Part shown: one piece after another, positions 58,568 to 64,000 of the stretch
Position numbering within the stretch: position 1 is the first letter of the stretch
Layout of the letters: each line of letters opens with the position of its first letter
From: Saccharibacter floricola DSM 15669
GTDB taxonomy: Bacteria; Pseudomonadota; Alphaproteobacteria; Acetobacterales; Acetobacteraceae
Assembly: GCF_000378165.1 (NCBI RefSeq)
Contig: NZ_KB899333.1
Span: 310,001-374,000 of the forward strand
Reading direction: 5' to 3'
Length of the DNA stretch: 64,000 nt
Made by a program: the position numbers and the translations under genes
Notes under the pieces: model-generated
What the model was told of the DNA's origin: nothing
Seen by the model: only the letters and a program-made list of their open reading frames with translations
Databases searched by the model: none

Positions 58568-59008
58568 TTACGCCACGTAGTTTTTCGGATAAGCTTGCTG
58601 ACTAGGCACATCGAGATTAATCCCAGCCATAACAATCCCGGAACTAAGCGTCTGACTAGGGGTATAGGTCAGGCGCATATAGCGGTAGATCATGTTGGAA
58701 AAAGCCGGTTTAGCGCGGACGGCAAAAGGCTGAGAATTCGTGAGCGTTGTGATATCAATGGACGGGAAGTCTTCCAGCGTTGTCCAGTTTTGGTTGTCTA
58801 TTGAGATCTGAACAGCGATAGAAAGCGTGGTTCCTGCTGCCCCAATGGGGAGTGAGGAGAATTCCACAAAGACTTTAAAGCCTTCTGTTGGGCCAAAATC
58901 TCGCGCTTGAGAGAAATCAACCGTATTGACGGATGGCGTTGGAGAGCCAGCTTGGGCTTGGGTGAGGTCTTGCTTATTCGAAAAGAGAAGCAGTTTATCG
59001 ACGATCAT
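58568..59008 (-). CDS. Bbp16-like capsid-associated protein
   Basis: 146 residues: IVDKLLLFSNKQDLTQAQ, TVDFSQARDFGPTEGFKVFVEF, and a beta-rich body ending in RYMRLTYTPSQTLSSGIVMAGINLD. This matches the layout of phage BPP-1 Bbp16 relatives, which act as head decoration or cement proteins after the coat gene. 29 nt from the coat gene stop. Confidence 0.65.
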   Translation of the reverse strand: MIVDKLLLFSNKQDLTQAQAGSPTPSVNTVDFSQARDFGPTEGFKVFVEFSSLPIGAAGTTLSIAVQISIDNQNWTTLEDFPSIDITTLTNSQPFAVRAKPAFSNMIYRYMRLTYTPSQTLSSGIVMAGINLDVPSQQAYPKNYVA

Positions 59009-59037
59009 AGGGCGTTCCTTGTCAAGGCGAGACGGAG

Positions 59038-60090
59038 TTACTGAACGGTGGCTTCAGTATTCATGATGGCATCAACGACCCGGATCGGAATGCCACGGAA
59101 ACGCAAGATGGGCTTCCCGTCGAACTCATCTTGGGTGAGGAGAACATTGGTCTTGTTCATCGCCTGAATAGAGAGCGCTGATGCAATAGTGCGATTGACG
59201 TAGAAGACAGGACGACCAAAGGAGAGCGGCGTTCCGCCGGTGGCGCGTGTCGCACTTTGCACATTGGACGCTGTGGAGGGCATGGTTGGGGGCTTAAAGC
59301 ACGCCGCTGACATCAGAGCGAGGAGGTTAGGGGCGTTGTCTCCTGTCAGTGCATTGACATCAATATTGGCAATGCGGACAAAATAGCGCCAATCACGGAT
59401 CGTCAGGCCACAATCCCACTTATAATGCATCTGGTAGGCTTGGTAGGGGTTGCCTTGGTCATCCAAGATCGGGGCGTCTGTTGTGACATCCTTTTGTTGG
59501 AGACCCGCAACAGAGCCTTTGGGGAAAATACCAAAGCCGGATGTTGGCCCCCAGCAGCACAGCCAGATAGAGGTATTGGTGCTGCCGCGCCCTTTTCCAT
59601 CCATCACATTTGCCGCAGACGCTGCTTTAGCCGTGTCTAATGTATTATAGCGCGGGGAAAGCCCCGTAAAAGCACCGACATCGCTCTGATCATTACCATA
59701 AATGAAGGTGCGGGCCATTTGCTGGTTCATACCTTCAAGGAAGGCCATATCCTCAGAGAGACGAAAGGCCCCGACATCCCCTTCAAGATTGGCGAGGTCT
59801 TTATCCGTAGTGGAATAGGTTTCTAACATTCCACAGGTATCTGTGACCTGTGCCGTGGTGGATTTTCCCCGTGGCACGCCATAATTGAGCAAGCGCCATG
59901 TTGCGGCGGGGAGGCCCGTGCGGACGGTCGTTTTGTTCCCAGTTGCGAGGTTCCCTTCTTTCCAGACAACATCATCCAAAATTTCGTTGGTTTGGGAGAG
60001 CAGGTTGACCGTGTCAGCAACACCGCCATCAGGATCACGACGGGTTGCCCAATCGGCAAGGGTGAGGAAGGTACTGTTATTAAGAGCCAT
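59038..60090 (-). CDS. Major capsid protein
   Basis: 350 residues: ALNNSTFLTLADWATRRDPDGGVADTVNLLSQTNEILDDVVWKEGNLATG, TTVRTGLPAATWRLLNYGVPRGKST, TDKDLANLEGDVGAFRLSEDMAFLEGMNQQMARTFIYG, the opening of a large family of podovirus coat proteins with HK97-like fold. LLALMSAACFKPP and RTIASALSIQAMNKTNVLLTQDEF follow. Full length, no frame problem. The gene lies between the scaffold and the Bbp16-like gene. Confidence 0.85.
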   Translation of the reverse strand: MALNNSTFLTLADWATRRDPDGGVADTVNLLSQTNEILDDVVWKEGNLATGNKTTVRTGLPAATWRLLNYGVPRGKSTTAQVTDTCGMLETYSTTDKDLANLEGDVGAFRLSEDMAFLEGMNQQMARTFIYGNDQSDVGAFTGLSPRYNTLDTAKAASAANVMDGKGRGSTNTSIWLCCWGPTSGFGIFPKGSVAGLQQKDVTTDAPILDDQGNPYQAYQMHYKWDCGLTIRDWRYFVRIANIDVNALTGDNAPNLLALMSAACFKPPTMPSTASNVQSATRATGGTPLSFGRPVFYVNRTIASALSIQAMNKTNVLLTQDEFDGKPILRFRGIPIRVVDAIMNTEATVQ

Positions 60091-60101
60091 GAGAGGGAAC
60101 C

Positions 60102-60329
60102 TTAGCTGTTAGAGCCATAACGGCGGCGGGCGATATCCTCAAAGCTGTTGCCTTTGAGTTCGCTTGCGGGTTTGCCTTTGTCGGGTGTTTGGGCCGCTCC
60201 TAATGCCTTTCCAATGGCGTTAAAGGCGCGGATGATCTGTGGATGGTTGCCAGCCCCGGTTTCAGCGAGGGCAAGGCGGAGGTCTTTGCCGCCAAACTGA
60301 TCGAACACATGACCAACATTGGTCATCAC
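60102..60329 (-). pseudogene. C-terminal part of scaffolding protein gene (frameshifted)
   Basis: 75 codons: MTNVGHVFDQFGGKDLRLALAETGAGNHPQIIRAFNAIGKALG is the normal C-terminal part of phage capsid assembly scaffolds (E-T-G-x-G-N-H-P). Upstream in this frame the sequence reads KTISDGQALKPEV without a stop, and one base removed from the AAA at 60364-60366 joins it to the N-terminal part as DALSDK-TISDGQ. Joined length 225 residues. Confidence 0.7.
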
Positions 60330-60780
60330 CTCGGGTTTGAGAGCCTGCCCATCTGAGATGGTCTTTGTCGCTCAGAGCATCCTTGCGCCAGCCTTGTTCA
60401 CGGGCGCTGTGAGCTTCAGACAACTTGCCAAGCTCTTTCTGGAAATAATCAAGACCATGTTGGGTAATGGCGCTAAATTGTTCTTGGGAGAGGCCGTTAT
60501 CACGCGCCAGTTTCTCATAAGAGCTGAGAGCATCTGAATCGACCTCCATCCCTTCGGGAGCCGTGAATTCATAGCTTTCAGGAGGGCCTTCTTTTTCAGG
60601 CGCTTCTTCTTTGCTTTTATCGTTTTGGGCATCAGCTTCTTCTAGAGGCCGTTCTTTAGCCTCCTCGCCCAGGGGCGTAGACGGGGTATCAACGAGAGTA
60701 TTGGGGCTCTCATTTGTTTGTTCCGGTGTCGCCTCTTCCGTTGGGGCTGTCGCATTATTCTGTGTTGGGACATCACTCAT
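60262..60780 (-). CDS. Capsid scaffolding protein, N-terminal part of a frameshifted gene
   Basis: 172 residues: an acidic low-complexity start (TEEATPEQTNESPN, EEAKERPLEEADAQ), then YEFTAPEGMEVDSDALSSYEKLARDNGLSQEQFSAITQHGL, the scaffold core. The end (RWAGSQTRGDDQCWSCVRSVWRQRPPPCPR) reads out of frame from about residue 140. Scaffolds guide coat assembly and are lost from mature heads; the true C-terminal coat-binding part is in the frame at 60102. Confidence 0.7.
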   Translation of the reverse strand: MSDVPTQNNATAPTEEATPEQTNESPNTLVDTPSTPLGEEAKERPLEEADAQNDKSKEEAPEKEGPPESYEFTAPEGMEVDSDALSSYEKLARDNGLSQEQFSAITQHGLDYFQKELGKLSEAHSAREQGWRKDALSDKDHLRWAGSQTRGDDQCWSCVRSVWRQRPPPCPR

Positions 60781-60827
60781 GCCTGAAAGCTCTCCTATCC
60801 ATCAGATAAGGGAGAGCATGACGGGCA

Positions 60828-60840
60828 TTTATAAGTTCTA
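60828..60840 (-). promoter_or_regulatory. Phage 13-bp motif copy 2 (before scaffold and capsid genes)
   Basis: Reads TAGAACTTATAAA on the minus strand, 47 nt ahead of the scaffold ATG at 60780, in the gap after the Bbp19-like gene. Identical over all 13 bases to copy 1 at 63091. Confidence 0.6.
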
Positions 60841-60850
60841 TGGGGTGATC

Positions 60851-61114
60851 TTATATTTTTTTCAGAGCGTCATTAAGCCATGAGGTCAGGCTAATCCCAA
60901 TACTGCGCTGCCCTTCACGGTAGGCGGTCGCCAAGGCATCATTGGGCACAAAAGAGGCGGCATCTCGTCCTGTTAAAGTGATCAGGCGCTGTAAGACGCG
61001 GTTTCCCTCTGGCATCGCGGCGATAATCTGTAGATCGTGCTGCTCTTGTGTTGCACGCGCTTTTCGGCGTTTGCGATGGTCGTTGATCTGTTGAGCATCA
61101 TGAGGGTCTTGCAT
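60851..61114 (-). CDS. Bbp19-like phage protein
   Basis: 87 residues: basic start (NDHRKRRKARATQEQHDL), then QIIAAMPEGNRVLQRLITLTGRDAASFVPNDALATAYREGQRSIGISLTSWL, which fits the Bbp19-like family pattern (F/Y-x3-G-x-R, G-R-R/Q-S-x-G) found beside the portal in BPP-1-like phages. Role unknown, probably a head component. 2 nt from the portal gene stop. Confidence 0.65.
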   Translation of the reverse strand: MQDPHDAQQINDHRKRRKARATQEQHDLQIIAAMPEGNRVLQRLITLTGRDAASFVPNDALATAYREGQRSIGISLTSWLNDALKKI

Positions 61115-61116
61115 GA

Positions 61117-62862
61117 TTACTGTCCTTGTTGCGCGTTCAGGCCGCTCATAATGGCTTGCAGGGCGTTAGAACCACCGCCCACATCGGCTTGAGAGAGGTT
61201 CTTGGCCCCGGCGGCCATCTGCTGTGCTTGTTCGGCCATTTGTTGCTGTTGTTGCTGATAGGCGCGTTGTTGGCGTAACTGAGCGACCGATTGTGGGTTT
61301 TTGAGCATGGATGGATCAACACCAAGGAGATCACCATACCGATCAAGAGCGGCATCAAGGTCGAGATTGTCCATAATAGACGGATCAGCACCCGCGACAC
61401 TACCAGCGAAGCGCACAAGCTGCTCAATGCCCGTGGTTTCTGTGGCACGTTGTGCCTGAGCCAAGATAGAGCTGTACGCAATCTTGAGGGCATGACCATG
61501 TAGACCGGGAGGGCGCGGTTGGAGCAACCCGCCACGTTCCATAATCTCCAGCGTCGTTGTGATGATCGGATCAAGGGCTTCATTATGGAACCGTTCTAAA
61601 ACGGGGCCAAGTGTGAGCATCTTCTCTTGTTGGCGGACATTGATCTCCGCTGCGGTTACAGGTTGGGTGCTTCCCATCTCTTGAGAAACCATCAAGATGA
61701 GATCGTTGCGGAGTGTTTTACGCACCTGATCTTGAAACTCCGCAATACGTTCTTGCAGAGGGGAGATATTGGGATTGACCTGATAGACGGGCCGAATACC
61801 CGCGCCATTGCCCGCCGCTGCCAGCCCCGGAATGAAGTTCAACCCGCCCGGAAGCAAGTTCACCATACTTTCTTGAAGGGACGCATCCGCCATTGTTGGA
61901 GGGCGTGCGTATTTATCAACGGCTTCTGCAAGGCGGAGTTGAGCGACCTGAAGGGACTTAATATCGGGCAGCGCATCTTCACCGGGGCCATGACCATAGG
62001 CATCATTACTCACGGTAGCCCATCGCGGCGCAATAAAGGGCTTACGTGGATAGGATTCAACTAAGAGCGCTGGTTCGGTATCGTTCCCATATTCGTAGTA
62101 AATGCCAATATAAGGGGCACTTTTCCAGCCAAACGCCCCAGCTATACGGGAGCTATTGGGCATAATCGCATGGACGATCGGAAGCTCTTGGGTAAGTTGG
62201 CGGCTCTCCCAAAGGGAACGCACGGTCGGAGAGACATTCTCAAGGCCGAAACGCTGCACGATTTGCGCGACATTCTGCACATATTCCCGAAAGAGCGTAT
62301 CGACTTCACCGCGTGCATTTTGGGCAAGATAATATTCCCCAGCCGTCAGCGGATAGAAGCGGACAACATCCTCATAATCTTGCAAGATGATACAGGCCGC
62401 CGTGCCAAAGCCTGCCAGCTCTTCGTAGGTTTGGCTCATAGACGCGTAGAAATTGCCAGTTGCAAAGACGCGTTGGAGGCGGCTTTTCGTGTCTGACAGC
62501 CAGAGCTTGACTTGTGGATCATCGTTGAGCTGGTCATTATTGGTTTCCAGTCGGAACCAGTCGCGTGCTGGTGAAGTGATCCCTGCCATCAGGAAAGCTG
62601 ACAGATTCCCCAAGGCAATAGAACCGGTTTTATCGACAATCTGCGGGCCTTTCACACGGCCCCGGCTGCCTTGATTGGGCACATGAAAATAACGCCCGCG
62701 CGTGGGCAAGATATAATGGCTAATCTCACGCCATGTATCACGCCATGACAGCCGGTCAGACCGCATCATGACAAGCCGGCGGTCTGCTTCATCGCGTAAT
62801 GACTGCTGGCTGCTCCGATTGTCCATGTCGAACGTGGGAGACGCTTTACGCTGTTTTGCCAT
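61117..62862 (-). CDS. Portal (head-to-tail connecting) protein
   Basis: 581 residues of the head-tail connector family: DRLSWRDTWREISHYILPTRGRY, DKTGSIALGNLSAFLMAGITSPARDWFRLE, GNFYASMSQTYEELAGFGTAACIILQDYEDVVRFYPLTAGEYYLAQ, GEDALPDIKSLQVAQLRLAEAVDKYARPP and RNDLILMVSQ. Ends in a Gln-rich tail (QQQQQMAEQAQQMA). Forms the dodecameric ring at one capsid vertex. Full length, intact. Confidence 0.88.
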   Translation of the reverse strand: MAKQRKASPTFDMDNRSSQQSLRDEADRRLVMMRSDRLSWRDTWREISHYILPTRGRYFHVPNQGSRGRVKGPQIVDKTGSIALGNLSAFLMAGITSPARDWFRLETNNDQLNDDPQVKLWLSDTKSRLQRVFATGNFYASMSQTYEELAGFGTAACIILQDYEDVVRFYPLTAGEYYLAQNARGEVDTLFREYVQNVAQIVQRFGLENVSPTVRSLWESRQLTQELPIVHAIMPNSSRIAGAFGWKSAPYIGIYYEYGNDTEPALLVESYPRKPFIAPRWATVSNDAYGHGPGEDALPDIKSLQVAQLRLAEAVDKYARPPTMADASLQESMVNLLPGGLNFIPGLAAAGNGAGIRPVYQVNPNISPLQERIAEFQDQVRKTLRNDLILMVSQEMGSTQPVTAAEINVRQQEKMLTLGPVLERFHNEALDPIITTTLEIMERGGLLQPRPPGLHGHALKIAYSSILAQAQRATETTGIEQLVRFAGSVAGADPSIMDNLDLDAALDRYGDLLGVDPSMLKNPQSVAQLRQQRAYQQQQQQMAEQAQQMAAGAKNLSQADVGGGSNALQAIMSGLNAQQGQ

Positions 62863-62865
62863 AGA

Positions 62866-63069
62866 TCATCCCCCAAGAAGCGTTTTGGGGGCGGTGTTGG
62901 CTGTTTGAGAGAGACCTTGCGGCCCTGTCAGAAGGGTAGAGCCAAAGCCACCAGCCAATTTAGCGGCATTAGTGGCTGATTGCGCCTGTGTCTTCCCGGC
63001 ATTGGTCACAGGAGTAGCCGGGGAAGGCGTAGGAAGCGGATTAGCGAGATGAGGAGTCGATGTGCACAT
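62866..63069 (-). CDS. Small portal-adjacent phage protein
   Basis: 67 residues: MCTSTPHLANPLPTPSP start, a flexible Pro/Thr/Ala part, and the end GGFGSTLLTGPQGLSQTANTAPKTLLGG. Short proteins of the form MC-x-Pro-rich plus TLLTGPQG and TLLGG are commonly encoded just before phage portal genes; their role is not known. Starts 21 nt after the 13-bp motif copy 1 and is 3 nt from the portal ATG. Confidence 0.65.
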   Translation of the reverse strand: MCTSTPHLANPLPTPSPATPVTNAGKTQAQSATNAAKLAGGFGSTLLTGPQGLSQTANTAPKTLLGG

Positions 63070-63090
63070 AATGGCCGATGATGCACAACG

Positions 63091-63103
63091 TTTATAAGTT
63101 CTA
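63091..63103 (-). promoter_or_regulatory. Phage 13-bp motif copy 1 (before portal module)
   Basis: Reads TAGAACTTATAAA on the minus strand, 21 nt ahead of the small portal-adjacent gene and 15 nt downstream of the mazF stop. Confidence 0.6.
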
Positions 63104-63117
63104 GTGGGGGATGTGTC

Positions 63118-63441
63118 TTAAGCAATTCCCATAAAGACGGCTAACAGACGTGAAACTTTCATCATTTGCACGTCAGACAGTCTCCCAAAACTCGGCCCTA
63201 TCTTGTTTCTGGACACGGTAGAGGGTTTATCAATCATAATATCTGATGGCTTATGAAGGCCATTTTCTTGATTGGGCTGCACGATAAGGCGCAGCAACGG
63301 GGCATTACTCAACGTGCTTGTGACGGGAAGAATGACGACACTGGTTGTATCGCAGTAATAATCGGCTTGAACAATGAGGGCGGGGCGTGGCTTTCCAAGG
63401 TCTCCTTGCAGAGCAACAGTGACGAGATCACCTCGCTTCAT
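63118..63441 (-). CDS. mazF: MazF/PemK-type mRNA interferase toxin
   Basis: Sequence-specific RNase of a type II toxin-antitoxin pair. 107 residues from the ATG at 63441 (MKRGDLVTVALQGDLGKPRPALIVQADYY, then TTSVVILPVT, RLIVQPNQENGL, SDIMIDKPSTVSRNKIG), the standard MazF core with the catalytic Arg and Thr region. GAGGGA lies 5 nt ahead. The ATG overlaps the antitoxin stop as ATGA; an ATG two codons earlier is possible. Confidence 0.85.
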   Translation of the reverse strand: MKRGDLVTVALQGDLGKPRPALIVQADYYCDTTSVVILPVTSTLSNAPLLRLIVQPNQENGLHKPSDIMIDKPSTVSRNKIGPSFGRLSDVQMMKVSRLLAVFMGIA

Positions 63442-63665
63442 TCCCATCCCTCAATTTCGGCAGTAGCTTGTTCTAAAAAGGCTATGTCATCGGGTTCTTG
63501 CGCGTCATGTTTGCTCACAAGACGGGACTGGCGAGCCGCTTCTTGGGAAAAATGCTCATTTCTTGTATCGGGCACCCAGAGCTGAACAGGGCGTAGCCCT
63601 GCTTTGCGCATGGCCGCGCGATGTTTCCGCACTCGGGTTTGGCTCTCTGATTGTAAGGACGACAT
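63438..63665 (-). CDS. Antitoxin of MazE/DUF3018 family
   Basis: 75 residues: TRVRKHRAAMRKAGLRPVQLWVPDTRNEHFSQEAARQSRLVS, then an acidic tail ending DIAFLEQATAEIEGWE, the layout of DUF3018 antitoxins that pair with MazF. The basic N-terminal part probably binds DNA for autorepression and the tail masks the toxin. GAAGGAG ribosome site 7 nt ahead of the ATG. The palindrome just upstream is the likely operator. Confidence 0.82.
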   Translation of the reverse strand: MSSLQSESQTRVRKHRAAMRKAGLRPVQLWVPDTRNEHFSQEAARQSRLVSKHDAQEPDDIAFLEQATAEIEGWE

Positions 63666-63678
63666 CGTAAAGCTCCTT

Positions 63679-63692
63679 CGTTACATGTAACG
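63679..63692. promoter_or_regulatory. Perfect 14-bp palindrome, candidate antitoxin operator
   Basis: CGTTACATGTAACG is fully self-complementary and lies 14 nt upstream of the antitoxin ATG, directly before its ribosome site. Autoregulatory sites of this type are the rule for MazEF pairs. Confidence 0.6.
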
Positions 63693-63727
63693 GTAAGGGA
63701 TATGGATGACTATTGTCTAGATTATTT

Positions 63728-64000
63728 TTACCAATCCCCGCCCAGATGGCGTGTTTTACCCTCATGAGCCAAACGAGCGTCACGTTGGGCCGTAGCATCG
63801 TAAGAGCTGAACCATTTGCCAGAATGGATGTCATCACGTTTTAGGGTGATGGGCTTCCCATCCTTACTTTGAAGCATCTGATAATCCCCCGGTGTCGTGC
63901 TGCTTGGAATGAGAAGATTATAGCCGTCTTCGCTGTCGTTCATGACCCATTGGCCGTTGTTGCGGGCGTTGGTCAGGGTTACACTATTGGAATTCGCATT
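63728..64000 (-). CDS. C-terminal end of an unidentified prophage protein, cut by window edge
   Basis: 90 codons open at the right edge: NSVTLTNARNNNGQWVMNDSEDGYNLLIPS, then GDYQMLQSKDGKPITLKRDDI and SYDATAQRDARLAHEGKTRHLGGDW, ending at a stop 62 nt before the antitoxin gene. Hydrophilic, turn-rich, no domain recognised. It may be the tail of a larger head or ejection protein. The ATG at 63943 is internal to the open frame. Confidence 0.55.
   Translation of the reverse strand, partial: NANSNSVTLTNARNNGQWVMNDSEDGYNLLIPSSTTPGDYQMLQSKDGKPITLKRDDIHSGKWFSSYDATAQRDARLAHEGKTRHLGGDW

Larger units (their letters stand above)
44775..64000. mobile_element. Podovirus-like prophage, right end outside window
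   Basis: From the 3' end of tRNA-Val to the window edge: a virion and lysis module on the minus strand with families of small tailed podoviruses. The head part (portal of the head-tail-connector family, Bbp19-like and Bbp16-like proteins, coat) matches the Bordetella BPP-1 type layout, and the tail part is a T7-like tubular set with giant internal virion proteins. A MazEF pair and one moron are added. Integrase, repressor and terminase are not visible. Four genes have single-base frame disruptions, so the prophage is probably not fully functional. The left limit at 44775 is inferred from the tRNA. Confidence 0.88.

Noticed and set aside
52540-64000. Diversity-generating retroelement, as in phage BPP-1
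   Set aside because: The head genes resemble BPP-1 families, but there is no reverse transcriptase and no paired template and variable repeat; the tailspike end has no such repeat.

Overview
The window looks like the chromosome of an acetic acid bacterium (Acetobacteraceae, Alphaproteobacteria), perhaps one of the small-genome insect or flower associates. The case is a lipoylated pyruvate dehydrogenase E1 beta subunit inside a pdhA-pdhB-pdhC-lpd-lipA cluster, a pyrG-secG-tpiA / ppiD-trpEGDC order, and a purC-purS-purQ-purL set. The genus is inference; no rRNA is present to fix it.

Layout. Bases 1-2823 (minus) carry pyrG (cut by the window edge), secG and tpiA. Bases 2974-9326 (plus) hold a PpiD-like foldase followed by trpE, trpG, trpD and trpC; TrpD has an extra N-terminal copy of its helical domain and TrpC has an acidic N-terminal extension. 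Bases 9462-15938 are the pyruvate dehydrogenase and lipoyl synthase cluster plus a RatA/Coq10-like gene. After a gene-free 0.84 kb come a small His-rich secreted protein, a soluble lytic transglycosylase, a TonB-dependent receptor and a TerC-family membrane protein. Bases 22862-28852 are purB, purC, purS, a secreted Rap1a/Tai-like gene, purQ, purL and bolA, followed by grxD (the usual BolA partner), a small basic secreted protein and an AT-rich orphan. Bases 30399-37876 (minus) are yraN, hemB and four tandem paralogous amino-acid permeases. Then come glyA, two AT-rich divergent orphans, a DEAD-box helicase, an ELM1-family gene and a large unknown gene.

At 44700 a tRNA-Val(CAC) marks the left end of a prophage that runs off the right edge. 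Its genes, almost all on the minus strand, form a podovirus-like virion module. The head genes resemble Bordetella phage BPP-1 families (Bbp16, Bbp19). Read in transcription order the prophage gives: an edge fragment, a MazE/MazF toxin-antitoxin pair, a small connector-associated protein, portal, Bbp19-like protein, scaffold, major capsid, Bbp16-like protein, tail tubular A, tailspike, tail tubular B, two giant internal virion proteins, and a lysis cassette (XhlA-like, P5-like muralytic protein, holin-like, Rz/Rz1). One AT-rich cargo gene (moron) is inserted on the opposite strand. No integrase, repressor or terminase lies in the window.

Main points for follow-up: (1) the C-terminal putative nuclease-like domain of the 942-residue internal virion protein is clearly related to a stand-alone 163-residue chromosomal orphan at 29823; (2) a 13-bp motif recurs in the same orientation ahead of four prophage gene modules and is a strong candidate phage promoter or operator; (3) four prophage genes each carry a one-nucleotide frame disruption while the host genes are intact, so the prophage appears to be decaying; (4) the tailspike starts with a lipoprotein signal; (5) the moron encodes five 18-residue repeats.
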